Of a stretch of 64,000 nucleotides of DNA, positions 41,476-48,973 are shown piece after piece. Numbering within the stretch: the stretch's first letter is position 1; each line of letters opens with the position of its first letter. The position numbers and the translations under genes were made by a program. This DNA comes from Euzebya rosea (lineage in GTDB: Bacteria > Actinomycetota > Nitriliruptoria > Euzebyales > Euzebyaceae). The DNA lies in assembly GCF_003073135.1 (NCBI RefSeq), contig NZ_PGDQ01000001.1:248001-312000 (forward strand). Direction: 5' to 3'. The notes beneath the pieces are model-generated. The model was given only the letters and a program-made list of their open reading frames with translations, had not been told where the DNA came from and made no database searches.

Positions 41476-41509
41476 CGCGGGCCCACGGTCGGGACGACCG
41501 GGGTCCGCG
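41476..41509. terminator. Bidirectional terminator between convergent genes
   Basis: CGCGGGCCC-A-CGGTCG pairs with CGACCGGGGTCCGCG around GGA, with one wobble pair and one bulged base. It lies between the large CWB2 gene and the glycosyltransferase stop. Confidence 0.55.
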
Positions 41510-41541
41510 TGCGCGGACGCAGTTGGTGTACGCCGCGTGGG

Positions 41542-43281
41542 TCAGACGCCGGCGGACTCCAGCTGTCCGAGCATGTCCTGCAGCTCGGTGGTGGCGTCGT
41601 CGGCGTCCAGGTCCTCCAGGCCCATGCGCAGCACGGCAGCGGCCTGTTCCTCGGCGTGCAACGTGGCCAGCGCGCGGGCCAGGACCAGCGCCCGGGCCTG
41701 CGAGGTCACGACGCCGAACACGAAGGTCTCCAGGGCCGACGGCGCGACCTCGCCGACGGTGTACAGCGCCTCGAGCACCTCGTCGTCGTCCAGGTCACGT
41801 GCGGCTCGGCCCAGCGTGTCGACCGCACGGGGATCCCCGAAGGCCTGCATGGCCGCCGCCGACGCGGCGACGCGTTGCGGGGCGGGGATCGTCAGCTCGT
41901 CGGCCTGGCGCAGCAGCGGGCAGCTCTGGTCCAGCTGCACCTCACGGGCACGGGCCGACCAGACGACCGCCCGGTCCAGCGGCAGCCGGTGGCCGACCAT
42001 CGAGATGAACGCCAGCGCGTGGCGATCACCGGGGTTGGCGGCGTACAGGGCCTCGGCGAACGCATCGCCGACCTCGACTGGGCACGACACGAGCATGGCC
42101 AGGGCAGCCCGGAGCCGGTGTCCGCTGGCCTCGATGTCACGGCCCAGGAACGCCGGGACGGCACGGTCCATCTCGCCGCGCAGGTACAGCACCCGCAGCA
42201 GCTCGGGCCACATGTCGAGCGGACCCTCGGTGGCGACGTCGAGGTAGACGTCCAGCCCCTCCTCCTCCCGACCCAGCGCCACGAGGCACCGGGCGATCAG
42301 GGCACGGGCCCCGTCGGTGGAGTGGCTGACCCCGTGGGCCATGGACGCGGCAACGTCGTGCTCGGTGTCGAGGACGGCGATCGCGTCCTCCCACCGCTGG
42401 TCCATCATCAGCACGTACCCGTGCAGGTAGGTGGTCAGCGCGCTCGGCCGGCCGATGGCCAGCAGGTCGTCCAGCCACTCCAGCGCCTCGTCGAGGTGGC
42501 CCAGCCGCGAGTGGATCTGCACGCCCAGCTGCAGGGCGCTGTGGCGCACACCCTCGTCCTCGGCGTTGCGGATCAGGACCAGCCGTTCGAGGGTGCGCTC
42601 GTGCTGGTTGCCCAGGCTCAGCGCGCGGGCGGTCTCCAGGATCGACTTCTCCGTGCCCTCCTCCTGGTGGGACACCTCGGCCAGGTGGATGTTGCGGTTG
42701 GCCTTGTCCTTGGCGGCCATGACCTCGGGGAGGTAGCCCCAGTGGTCGAGCTCGAGCACCTCGCCGGCGTCGACGCGCACCTGGTGGGGGGCGATGGAGA
42801 CGACCTGCTCGTGGATGCGGCCCGAGTAGCGGAACAACGACTGGCGGAACAGGCGGACGGAGGTGTGGACGACGGAGGTGCGGCCGGTGACGTCCTGGGC
42901 GTTGTTGACCTGGGCGCGGTAGCCGTCGAGGTCACCCTCGCGCAGCACACGGCGCAGGCCGGCGAAGTTGGTCGGGACCAGCACCTCGTCGGCGTCGACG
43001 ATCAGGACCCACTCACCGCGCGCCGCCTCGATGGCGACGTTGCGAGCCCACGCGAAGTCGTCGCGCCACTCACCACGGATGACCCGGGCGCCCATGGACT
43101 CGCAGATCTCCACGGTCCGGTCCGACGAGCCGGTGTCGTGCACGACGACCTCGTCGACGAGCGGCTCGAGCGCGGCGAGGCACCGTTCGATGACGGCCTC
43201 CTCGTCCTTGACGATCATGCAGGCGGACAGCAGCGGTCTGCCCGGGGTGCGAGGGGCGCGGCGACGTGACGACTTGGCCAT
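41542..43281 (-). CDS. Family 2 glycosyltransferase with TPR-like C-terminal region
   Basis: The start is the ATG at 43281 (MAKSSRRRAPRTPGRPLLSA) after GGGAG; the longer frame lacks conservation. The 579-residue product has a GT2 domain at about 18-240 (S-A-C-M-I-V-K-D-E-E, H-D-T-G-S-S-D-R-T, catalytic DxD in L-I-V-D-A-D-E at 96-98) and then Ala/Leu-rich helical repeats of TPR type to the end. GT2-TPR proteins in other bacteria glycosylate protein or cell-surface substrates. A sigma-28-like promoter at 43350-43376 places it in the flagellar regulon, so flagellin glycosylation is the leading inference; the acceptor is not shown. Confidence 0.88.
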   Translation of the reverse strand: MAKSSRRRAPRTPGRPLLSACMIVKDEEAVIERCLAALEPLVDEVVVHDTGSSDRTVEICESMGARVIRGEWRDDFAWARNVAIEAARGEWVLIVDADEVLVPTNFAGLRRVLREGDLDGYRAQVNNAQDVTGRTSVVHTSVRLFRQSLFRYSGRIHEQVVSIAPHQVRVDAGEVLELDHWGYLPEVMAAKDKANRNIHLAEVSHQEEGTEKSILETARALSLGNQHERTLERLVLIRNAEDEGVRHSALQLGVQIHSRLGHLDEALEWLDDLLAIGRPSALTTYLHGYVLMMDQRWEDAIAVLDTEHDVAASMAHGVSHSTDGARALIARCLVALGREEEGLDVYLDVATEGPLDMWPELLRVLYLRGEMDRAVPAFLGRDIEASGHRLRAALAMLVSCPVEVGDAFAEALYAANPGDRHALAFISMVGHRLPLDRAVVWSARAREVQLDQSCPLLRQADELTIPAPQRVAASAAAMQAFGDPRAVDTLGRAARDLDDDEVLEALYTVGEVAPSALETFVFGVVTSQARALVLARALATLHAEEQAAAVLRMGLEDLDADDATTELQDMLGQLESAGV

Positions 43282-43349
43282 GGGAACTGGTCTCCCGAAG
43301 GGGGTACGAGGAATGGCGGCGTCCGTGCCGGTGAGGTCCTGCGCACTCC

Positions 43350-43376
43350 AGATCGGCCGGTCCCCGTCCCGCTTGA
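43350..43376 (-). promoter_or_regulatory. Sigma-28-like promoter for the glycosyltransferase
   Basis: The minus strand reads TCAA, 15 bp, GCCGATCT. The predicted start near 43343 gives a leader of about 62 nt. The -10 is identical to that of the fliI promoter. Confidence 0.6.
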
Positions 43377-43424
43377 GGCCTCGCGCTGGGGGAGGACCGG
43401 CCAGCGGCTGTAGTCTGCGGGCCG

Positions 43425-44222
43425 ATGAGCGCAGTCGTGTACGCGGTGGCAAACCAGAAGGGCGGCGTGGCGAAGACCACGACCACCGCCTCGTTGGCCG
43501 CCGCGTTGGCCGCCCGGGGCCTCAACGTCCTGACCGTCGACCTGGACCCGCAGGCCTGCTTGACCTTCTCGCTGGGGTTCGACCCCGACGAGCTGTCCCC
43601 GACGATCCACGAGGTCGTCACCGGGAGGGGCACGCTGGCCGAGACGGTCCTCACCCACGACGAGTGCGACCTGGCCCCCGCCAACCTGGACCTGGCCGGC
43701 GCCGAGGTCGCCCTGCTGTCCCGCACCGGCCGTGAGTACGTGCTGCGGGCCGAGCTGATCGACCTGCGTGGGTCCTACGACGCGATCTTCCTCGACTGTC
43801 CGCCGTCGCTTGGGGTCCTGACCCTCAACGGGCTCACCGCCGCGGACAAGGTGGTCATCCCGGTGCAGTGCGAGACGCTGTCGCACCGGGGGGTCTCGCA
43901 GCTGCTGGAGACGATCGCCGACGTGCAGAAGCTGACCAACCCCCAGCTGGAGGTGGCCGGGCTGGTCGCCACGATGTTCGACACCCGGACCCGCCACAGC
44001 CGCGAGGTGCTGGAGGACGTCCAGAGCCGCTACGGGCTGAAGGTGCTCGGCGTGCCGGTCCGCAAGTCCGTCCGCTTCGCCGAGGCGCCCAACATGGGCC
44101 GCACCATCCTGTCGCACGCCCCGAAGGTGCCGGGCGCGGCCGCCTACCGGGTGATCGCCGCCGACCTGCACGGCCTGACGGTCCACCCCGAGGACCTCGC
44201 CGCTGCCGAAGGACATCGCTGA
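43425..44222 (+). CDS. ParA-family partition ATPase
   Basis: The 265-residue product has the deviant Walker A K-G-G-V-A-K-T-T at about 12-19 (the usual Gly before Lys-Thr is Ala), D-L-D-P-Q-A near 41, and F-L-D-C-P-P-S-L-G near 125. This is the ParA/Soj type rather than FlhG/MinD. No ParB is adjacent, so it is an orphan ParA; these often position cellular structures such as chemotaxis or flagellar proteins, or segregate DNA. It is translationally coupled to the next gene (TGATG). Confidence 0.9.
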   Translation: MSAVVYAVANQKGGVAKTTTTASLAAALAARGLNVLTVDLDPQACLTFSLGFDPDELSPTIHEVVTGRGTLAETVLTHDECDLAPANLDLAGAEVALLSRTGREYVLRAELIDLRGSYDAIFLDCPPSLGVLTLNGLTAADKVVIPVQCETLSHRGVSQLLETIADVQKLTNPQLEVAGLVATMFDTRTRHSREVLEDVQSRYGLKVLGVPVRKSVRFAEAPNMGRTILSHAPKVPGAAAYRVIAADLHGLTVHPEDLAAAEGHR

Positions 44223-44842
44223 TGGCCGGCTTCGACCGCATCAAACCGCCGGAGCAGCGCCTGCAGGACCGCGACGAGGCGCGCAAGCCCGACTCCGACG
44301 CCGCCGATGTCAAGGGCCGCGCCGCCCTCTTCAGCGCGTCGCCCCAGCCCACGCGACAACCGGCACGATCGGGGCCTGCGTCGTCCATGGGCGAGGGAGG
44401 CCCCGATCGCGCCGATGGGCAGCCGACCCGGTCCACCGAACCGACCACGCCGCCCCAGCCGACCTCGCCGACCGCGGGCGAGGGGGTACGACGACGCCGG
44501 CCCGACGTGGGCGCGGACGTGCCCGGGACACCTCCCGTGTCGCAGACGCCTCCCGTGGCGCCGCCCGCAGGGGACGGGCAGCGTGCCGACGACGCCGGCG
44601 CGCCCCACGATCCGACCGCGCCGGGCCCGCCGCCGGGCCGGTCGGTCCCCACCGGCAAGAGCCTGCTGCAGGTCGAGTGCAGCCACTGCGGCGTGACCTG
44701 CCCGATGCCGCTGGGCACCGCCGTCAAGCGGGCGTTCCCCCTCGCCGTCGTGCTGCCGACGAGGTCCCACCCGGTGTTCGCGACGTGTCCCTGCGGCGAA
44801 CGCCGCACCTGGGTGAAGCCCTCGGTGGGCCTGCCACGATGA
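44222..44842 (+). CDS. Unknown protein with C-terminal zinc-ribbon-like Cys motif
   Basis: The ATG at 44222 overlaps the parA stop. The 206-residue product has a Pro/Gly/Asp-rich, probably unstructured stretch at about 20-140, then a small C-terminal domain with E-C-S-H-C-G-V-T-C near 155-165 and F-A-T-C-P-C-G-E-R-R near 185-195. The two Cys clusters could bind zinc. I do not recognise the family. Tight linkage with parA and the phosphatase suggests a shared operon; the flexible middle with a ribbon end is compatible with an adaptor role, which is speculation. Confidence 0.75.
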   Translation: MAGFDRIKPPEQRLQDRDEARKPDSDAADVKGRAALFSASPQPTRQPARSGPASSMGEGGPDRADGQPTRSTEPTTPPQPTSPTAGEGVRRRRPDVGADVPGTPPVSQTPPVAPPAGDGQRADDAGAPHDPTAPGPPPGRSVPTGKSLLQVECSHCGVTCPMPLGTAVKRAFPLAVVLPTRSHPVFATCPCGERRTWVKPSVGLPR

Positions 44843-45657
44843 CACCGGCGCAGCTCGCCGAGCTCGCGGCCTCGGTCGCCCATGTCGCCGGCGACGTCCT
44901 GCTGTACCACCAGCGACGCCTTCGCTCGGGTGCCGACCTGTCGGTGGCCACCAAGACCAGCGCGACCGACCCCGTTTCCATGGCCGACCAGGAGAGCGAG
45001 CAGGCGCTGGTCCACGCCATCGAGGCCGCCCGTCCCGACGACGGCATCCTCGGGGAGGAGGGGGCGGACCGGACCGGGACCACGGGCCTCCGCTGGGTCG
45101 TCGATCCGCTCGACGGCACCGTCAACTACCTCTACGGCCACATCGGCTGGGGCGTCAGCGTGGCCGTCGAGGAGCAGGCCGCCGACGGCTCCTGGACGGG
45201 GATCGCCGCCGCCGTCTTCGAGCCGACCACGGGGATCATGCACTCGGCCCACCGCGGGGGAGGGGCCACGGCCAACGGACGGCCGCTGCACGTCAACGAC
45301 CCAGTGGAGCTGCCGATGGCGTTGGTCTCCACCGGCTTCTCCTACGACCGCGACCACCGCCGCCGGCAGGCCGCGCTGGTCAGCCATGTCCTCGGCCACG
45401 TGCGTGACGTGCGCCGCGTCGGATCCGCTGCGCTCGACCTGTGCCGCGTGGCGGCCGGGGAGGTCGACGCCTACTTCGAGGACTCCACCCAGCGGTGGGA
45501 CTGGGCCGCCGGTGCGCTGATCGCCCAGGAGGCAGGCGCGATCGTCACGTCGTTGACCACCATGCCCGGGCACAGCGGCGTCGTGGCCGCGGGCCCGTCG
45601 CTGCACCCGCAGCTCGAGGCGCTCGTCGGCGATCCCGCCGCGCTGCCGGCGGGCTGA
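44839..45657 (+). CDS. Inositol monophosphatase family phosphatase
   Basis: The ATG at 44839 overlaps the previous stop (ATGA). The 272-residue product has the IMPase metal-binding motifs: D-P-V-S-M-A-D near 40-46, E-E near 73-74 (I-L-G-E-E-G), W-V-V-D-P-L-D-G-T-V-N near 88-98, and W-D-W-A-A-G near 222. It hydrolyses phosphomonoesters such as inositol-1-phosphate or histidinol phosphate; the substrate is not resolved. Third gene of the parA unit. Confidence 0.9.
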   Translation: MTPAQLAELAASVAHVAGDVLLYHQRRLRSGADLSVATKTSATDPVSMADQESEQALVHAIEAARPDDGILGEEGADRTGTTGLRWVVDPLDGTVNYLYGHIGWGVSVAVEEQAADGSWTGIAAAVFEPTTGIMHSAHRGGGATANGRPLHVNDPVELPMALVSTGFSYDRDHRRRQAALVSHVLGHVRDVRRVGSAALDLCRVAAGEVDAYFEDSTQRWDWAAGALIAQEAGAIVTSLTTMPGHSGVVAAGPSLHPQLEALVGDPAALPAG

Positions 45658-45678
45658 CCCGACCGGTCGGAAAACGAG

Positions 45679-45707
45679 GATCGGGCCGGCCCGTGGCCGA
45701 CCCGATC
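45679..45707 (-). terminator. Intrinsic terminator for the DEAD-box helicase gene
   Basis: A 13-bp stem (GATCGGGCCGGCC / GGCCGACCCGATC, one wobble) with a 3-nt loop. A TTTT run follows in the minus-strand transcript (45671-45674). It lies between convergent genes and may serve both. Confidence 0.65.
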
Positions 45708-45727
45708 GTCAGGTGCTGTGGCTGCCG

Positions 45728-47920
45728 CTACGGCAGGTGGACGACGTCCATCCGACGCTTCAGGCGCGGCTGGCCGTCCCCACGGGCGGTGTCGGCGTCG
45801 ATGTCGCTGCGCCGGTTGCGGGCCCGCGAGCCGTCGTTCTCACGGGTCCGGTTGCTGTTGCCCTTGCCCCGGCGGTTGCGGTTGCCGCCACCGCGGGAGT
45901 CGTTGTCGCCGTCCCGCCCGCCGCTGCGGGAGGAGCCGCCACGGCCGCCGGACTTCCTGCTGGACGACCGGCCGCCGTCCCCACGGTTCGACCCCGAGCC
46001 GCTGCGATCGCGGCGGTCCCGGTCGCGCTGGTCCCGGTCGGAACGGGACTTCTCGGACCGACCGCGGCCGGACTGGTCCCTCTCGGACCGGCCCTTCTCG
46101 GACCGGCCGTTGTCGGAGCGGCCCTTCTCGGACCGATCCTTGCCGGAACCCGAGTCGGACGTGTCCGTCTCGGACGTGCCCGTGTCGGACCTGCCCTTCG
46201 TGGAACGGTCCGTGTCGGCGTCGTCGCGGTCCCGACGATTGCGGCGCCTGTCATCGCCGGAGCGGTCGTCGCCGGAGCGGCCGTTGCCGTCGCGGCCGCG
46301 GGAGCTGTCGGAGCTGCCGCTGCGGGACCGGCTGCGGGTCCGGGTCGCGCCGCTGTCCTCGTCACCGTCGTCGCTGGAACGAGCGGCTCGGTCCGACGAA
46401 CGGGTCGTGCCGGCATCGTCGCTGTCACTGGTCACGCGACGGCGGGTGCGGGTGCGTGTCCGGCTGCGGGTCTGCGCCTCCCCGTCGCTGCTGTCGTCCG
46501 TTCGGCTGCTGCTCGACCGGTCGCGGTCGGTGCTGGTGCTGCTGCCCTCGTCGGAGCGGCTGCGCGCGCCGCGGCTGGACTTCTCGGCCCGGTCGCCCCG
46601 GTCCCGGTCGGACTTCCCGGACTTCTCCGCCCGCCCGGACTTCTCGGCCCTGTCGCCGTCGCGCGAGTCGCGGGACTCCTCACCACGACGACGCGACCGG
46701 GACTGCTTGCCGGTCCGTGCCTTGGGTGGCGAGGGCACCTTCTTCTTCTCCTCGCGGGGCGGCAGGTCGAACAGCTCGTCCAGCAGCGGCGAGGTGGAGA
46801 AGACCTCGTGGATCTCGTCCTCGATGTCGAGCTCCCGGCGGATCATCTCCAGGCGGGGCAGCTCGTTCCAGACGGCGAAGGTGATGGCCACGCCGTCGGC
46901 GCCCGCGCGGCCGGTCCGGCCGATGCGGTGCAGGTACATCTTCTCGTCGTCGGGGCAGTCGTAGTTGATGACGTGGGTCACGTCGTCGATGTCGAGGCCA
47001 CGTGCGGCCACCTCGGTGGCGCACAGCACGGTGGTCTTGCCCTGGCGGAACTTCTCCAGCGCCCGCTCGCGGGCCTCCTGGCGCAGGTCGGAGTGGATCG
47101 CCTGGGCGGCCACGTCACGGTCACGCAGGTCCTCGGCCAGCTGGTCGGCCATCCGCTTGGTGCGGCAGAAGATCACGCACAGGCCACGGTCGGGGGTCTG
47201 CAGGATCCGGGCCACGACGGCCGGCTTGTCCATGCGGTGGCAGGAGAAGAAGTACTGCTTGGTCTTGGGGGCGACGTGCACCTCCTCGACCTCCGCGCGC
47301 ATGAACGTCGGCTTGGTCATGTACCGGCGGGCCAGCCCGACGATCGCCGAGGGCATCGTGGCGGAGAACAGCAGGGTCTGACGCTTGTCGGCGCACTGCT
47401 CGATCAGGGCCTCGACGTCGGGCAGGAAGCCGAGGTCGAGCATCTCGTCGGCCTCGTCGAGCACCAGCCCGCGGCACGACGACAGGTCGAGGTGACCACG
47501 ACGGGACAGGTCCAGCAGGCGACCGGGGGTTCCGACGACGACGTGCGCGCCGCCCTCGATCGCGTCGATCTGGGGCTGCATGGCCTTGCCGCCATAGACG
47601 GCGACAACCTTGACGCCGCGGCCCTTGCCGGCCTGGACGAGGTCCTCCGACACCTGGAGGCACAGCTCACGGGTGGGGACGATGATGAGGGCCTGCAGGC
47701 CCTTGTCGGTGTCGACCCGCTGCAGCAGCGGCAGGCCGAAGCCGAGGGTCTTGCCGGTTCCCGTCCGTGCCTGGCCGATGATGTCGGCGCCGGTGAGGGC
47801 GAGGGGGAGCGTCAGCTCCTGGATCGGGAAGGGGTGGATGATGCCGACCTCTGCGAGGCTCTCGCAGATGGTGGCGTCGACGCCGAAATCGGCGAAGGTC
47901 TTCTCTGTGGCGTTGCTCAC
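45728..47920 (-). CDS. DEAD-box RNA helicase with long Arg/Ser/Asp-rich tail
   Basis: The start is the GTG at 47920 (S-N-A-T-E-K-T-F-A-D-F-G follows); longer frames lack conservation. Core motifs: Q-motif F-P-I-Q near 31-34, Walker A A-R-T-G-T-G-K-T 51-58, V-P-T-R-E-L near 82-87, T-P-G-R near 132, D-E-A-D 156-159, S-A-T 187-189, A-R-G-L-D-I-D near 307-313, H-R-I-G-R-T-G-R 332-339. From about 390 to 730 the chain is low complexity, rich in Arg, Ser, Asp and Gly, with many S-R-S-D and R-G-G type units. Such tails bind RNA and can drive condensate formation. Probably a cold-shock or ribosome-assembly helicase of the CsdA/DeaD type. Confidence 0.93.
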   Translation of the reverse strand: MSNATEKTFADFGVDATICESLAEVGIIHPFPIQELTLPLALTGADIIGQARTGTGKTLGFGLPLLQRVDTDKGLQALIIVPTRELCLQVSEDLVQAGKGRGVKVVAVYGGKAMQPQIDAIEGGAHVVVGTPGRLLDLSRRGHLDLSSCRGLVLDEADEMLDLGFLPDVEALIEQCADKRQTLLFSATMPSAIVGLARRYMTKPTFMRAEVEEVHVAPKTKQYFFSCHRMDKPAVVARILQTPDRGLCVIFCRTKRMADQLAEDLRDRDVAAQAIHSDLRQEARERALEKFRQGKTTVLCATEVAARGLDIDDVTHVINYDCPDDEKMYLHRIGRTGRAGADGVAITFAVWNELPRLEMIRRELDIEDEIHEVFSTSPLLDELFDLPPREEKKKVPSPPKARTGKQSRSRRRGEESRDSRDGDRAEKSGRAEKSGKSDRDRGDRAEKSSRGARSRSDEGSSTSTDRDRSSSSRTDDSSDGEAQTRSRTRTRTRRRVTSDSDDAGTTRSSDRAARSSDDGDEDSGATRTRSRSRSGSSDSSRGRDGNGRSGDDRSGDDRRRNRRDRDDADTDRSTKGRSDTGTSETDTSDSGSGKDRSEKGRSDNGRSEKGRSERDQSGRGRSEKSRSDRDQRDRDRRDRSGSGSNRGDGGRSSSRKSGGRGGSSRSGGRDGDNDSRGGGNRNRRGKGNSNRTRENDGSRARNRRSDIDADTARGDGQPRLKRRMDVVHLP

Positions 47921-48101
47921 GCGTTTGCTCGTTTCTCGAAACTCTCGGTTGCCGCGAGGTCGAGACGTCGCCCCGCATGGACTCTTCCACGGACGTCGCC
48001 GTGGACCGGACCGCACCGTTTGTCACACGCCTGGGTTTGGGTGACGGAAGTAACGTCGGGGGTCAACGAGGTCCAACTGTACCAGCGACGAAGGGGTTCC
48101 C

Positions 48102-48317
48102 GTGCCTGCCCAGCTCACCGTGTCCGACGAGGCCCTCGACTTGCTGCGCCCGCTGTTCAGCCAGGTGGAGGGCAGCTGCGAGGTCTGGACCGACGAGGAG
48201 ATCGTCACCCGCCTGCTGATCCGCGGAGTGATGGCCTACGGGCAGACGGCCGGTCGGGAGTTCGCCGACATGTCTGCCCTGGCCGGGACCCTGCGTGAAA
48301 CGATCGCCACCGGGTGA
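48102..48317 (+). CDS. Small hypothetical protein (71 residues)
   Basis: The GTG at 48102 follows AAGGGG. The product is a helical, acidic 71-residue protein (L-T-V-S-D-E-A-L-D-L-L-R-P-L-F, then W-T-D-E-E-I-V-T-R-L-L-I-R-G-V). No family is recognised. It ends 2 bp from the convergent doc-like gene stop. Codon use is normal for the window, which supports a real gene, but the evidence is modest. Confidence 0.55.
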   Translation: MPAQLTVSDEALDLLRPLFSQVEGSCEVWTDEEIVTRLLIRGVMAYGQTAGREFADMSALAGTLRETIATG

Positions 48318-48319
48318 CG

Positions 48320-48724
48320 TCAGGGACTTCGTGGGGACGGCGGGCTGTCCGGGCGTTGCGCGGGGACGAGCCGGTCGGCGATCTCCTGCAACGACACCCG
48401 TCGCTGTGCGGCGTCCATCACCAGCTCGAAGGCGTCGTCGTCCTCCAGAGACACCTCGATGCCGTTGAGGTCGAGGAACACGACGGTCGCCAGCCACGCG
48501 ATCCGCTTGTTGCCGTCGACGAGTGCGTGGTTGCCGACGAGAGACTCCAGCAGTGCTGCGGCCTTCAGCCCGAGCGTGGGGTACGCATCGGTCCCGAAGG
48601 CCGACGAACGCGGCCGGCTGGTCGCGGCGTCGATGAGCCCGACGTCCCGCACCGGGCCGATGCCGAGCCTGCGGACCAGGTGCAGGACGTCGTCGAGGTC
48701 GAGGTGGACGGTTGGTTGTCCCAC
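48320..48724 (-). CDS. Doc/Fic-family toxin
   Basis: The 134-residue product carries the Fic/Doc core H-A-L-V-D-G-N-K-R near residue 81-89, matching HxFx(D/N)GNK(R). Doc proteins in phage P1 phosphorylate EF-Tu. The N-terminal half has L-D-L-D-D-V-L-H-L-V-R-R-L, as in death-on-curing proteins. It follows the antitoxin gene by 2 bp in the same operon. It ends with a Pro-rich tail. Activity is inferred. Confidence 0.87.
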   Translation of the reverse strand: MGQPTVHLDLDDVLHLVRRLGIGPVRDVGLIDAATSRPRSSAFGTDAYPTLGLKAAALLESLVGNHALVDGNKRIAWLATVVFLDLNGIEVSLEDDDAFELVMDAAQRRVSLQEIADRLVPAQRPDSPPSPRSP

Positions 48725-48726
48725 CC

Positions 48727-48933
48727 TCAGACAGTGCCGAGTCGGTCGAGCACGTCGCCCCAGCGTTCGATCATCCGGTCCGCGCTGGCCTCGACGGCCG
48801 TCGCATGCCCAGCCCGCTCGTAGCGCTCGAGCACTGCCCGACGGATGACCTCCTGTCGAGACAGCCCCTCGGTCTCGGCCAGCACGTCCAGGGCGTGCTC
48901 GAGTGCGGCATCGGTCCTGAGGGTCATGGCCAT
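48727..48933 (-). CDS. Ribbon-helix-helix antitoxin
   Basis: The 68-residue product starts M-A-M-T-L-R-T-D-A-A-L-E and then L-S-R-Q-E-V-I-R-R-A-V-L-E-R-Y, a CopG/RHH DNA-binding fold. The acidic C-terminal tail would bind the Doc toxin. The start is the ATG at 48933; the in-frame ATG two codons later is an alternative. A 17-bp palindrome lies 9 bp upstream and fits autoregulation. There is no ribosome site, so the transcript may be leaderless. Confidence 0.85.
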   Translation of the reverse strand: MAMTLRTDAALEHALDVLAETEGLSRQEVIRRAVLERYERAGHATAVEASADRMIERWGDVLDRLGTV

Positions 48934-48941
48934 GCCCAGAT

Positions 48942-48958
48942 GATACCAGTCTGGTATC
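48942..48958. promoter_or_regulatory. Palindromic operator of the toxin-antitoxin pair
   Basis: GATACCAG-T-CTGGTATC, perfect 8-bp arms about a single central base. It is placed directly before the antitoxin start, as expected for an RHH repressor binding its own promoter. Confidence 0.65.
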
Positions 48959-48973
48959 GGCGATGGGAGGGCC

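Noticed and set aside
43425-44222. FlhG (MinD-like flagellar number regulator).
   Set aside because: The protein has the ParA/Soj Walker A and D-L-D-P-Q-A and lacks an FlhG N-terminal activation motif or a flhF neighbour, so an orphan ParA is the better call.
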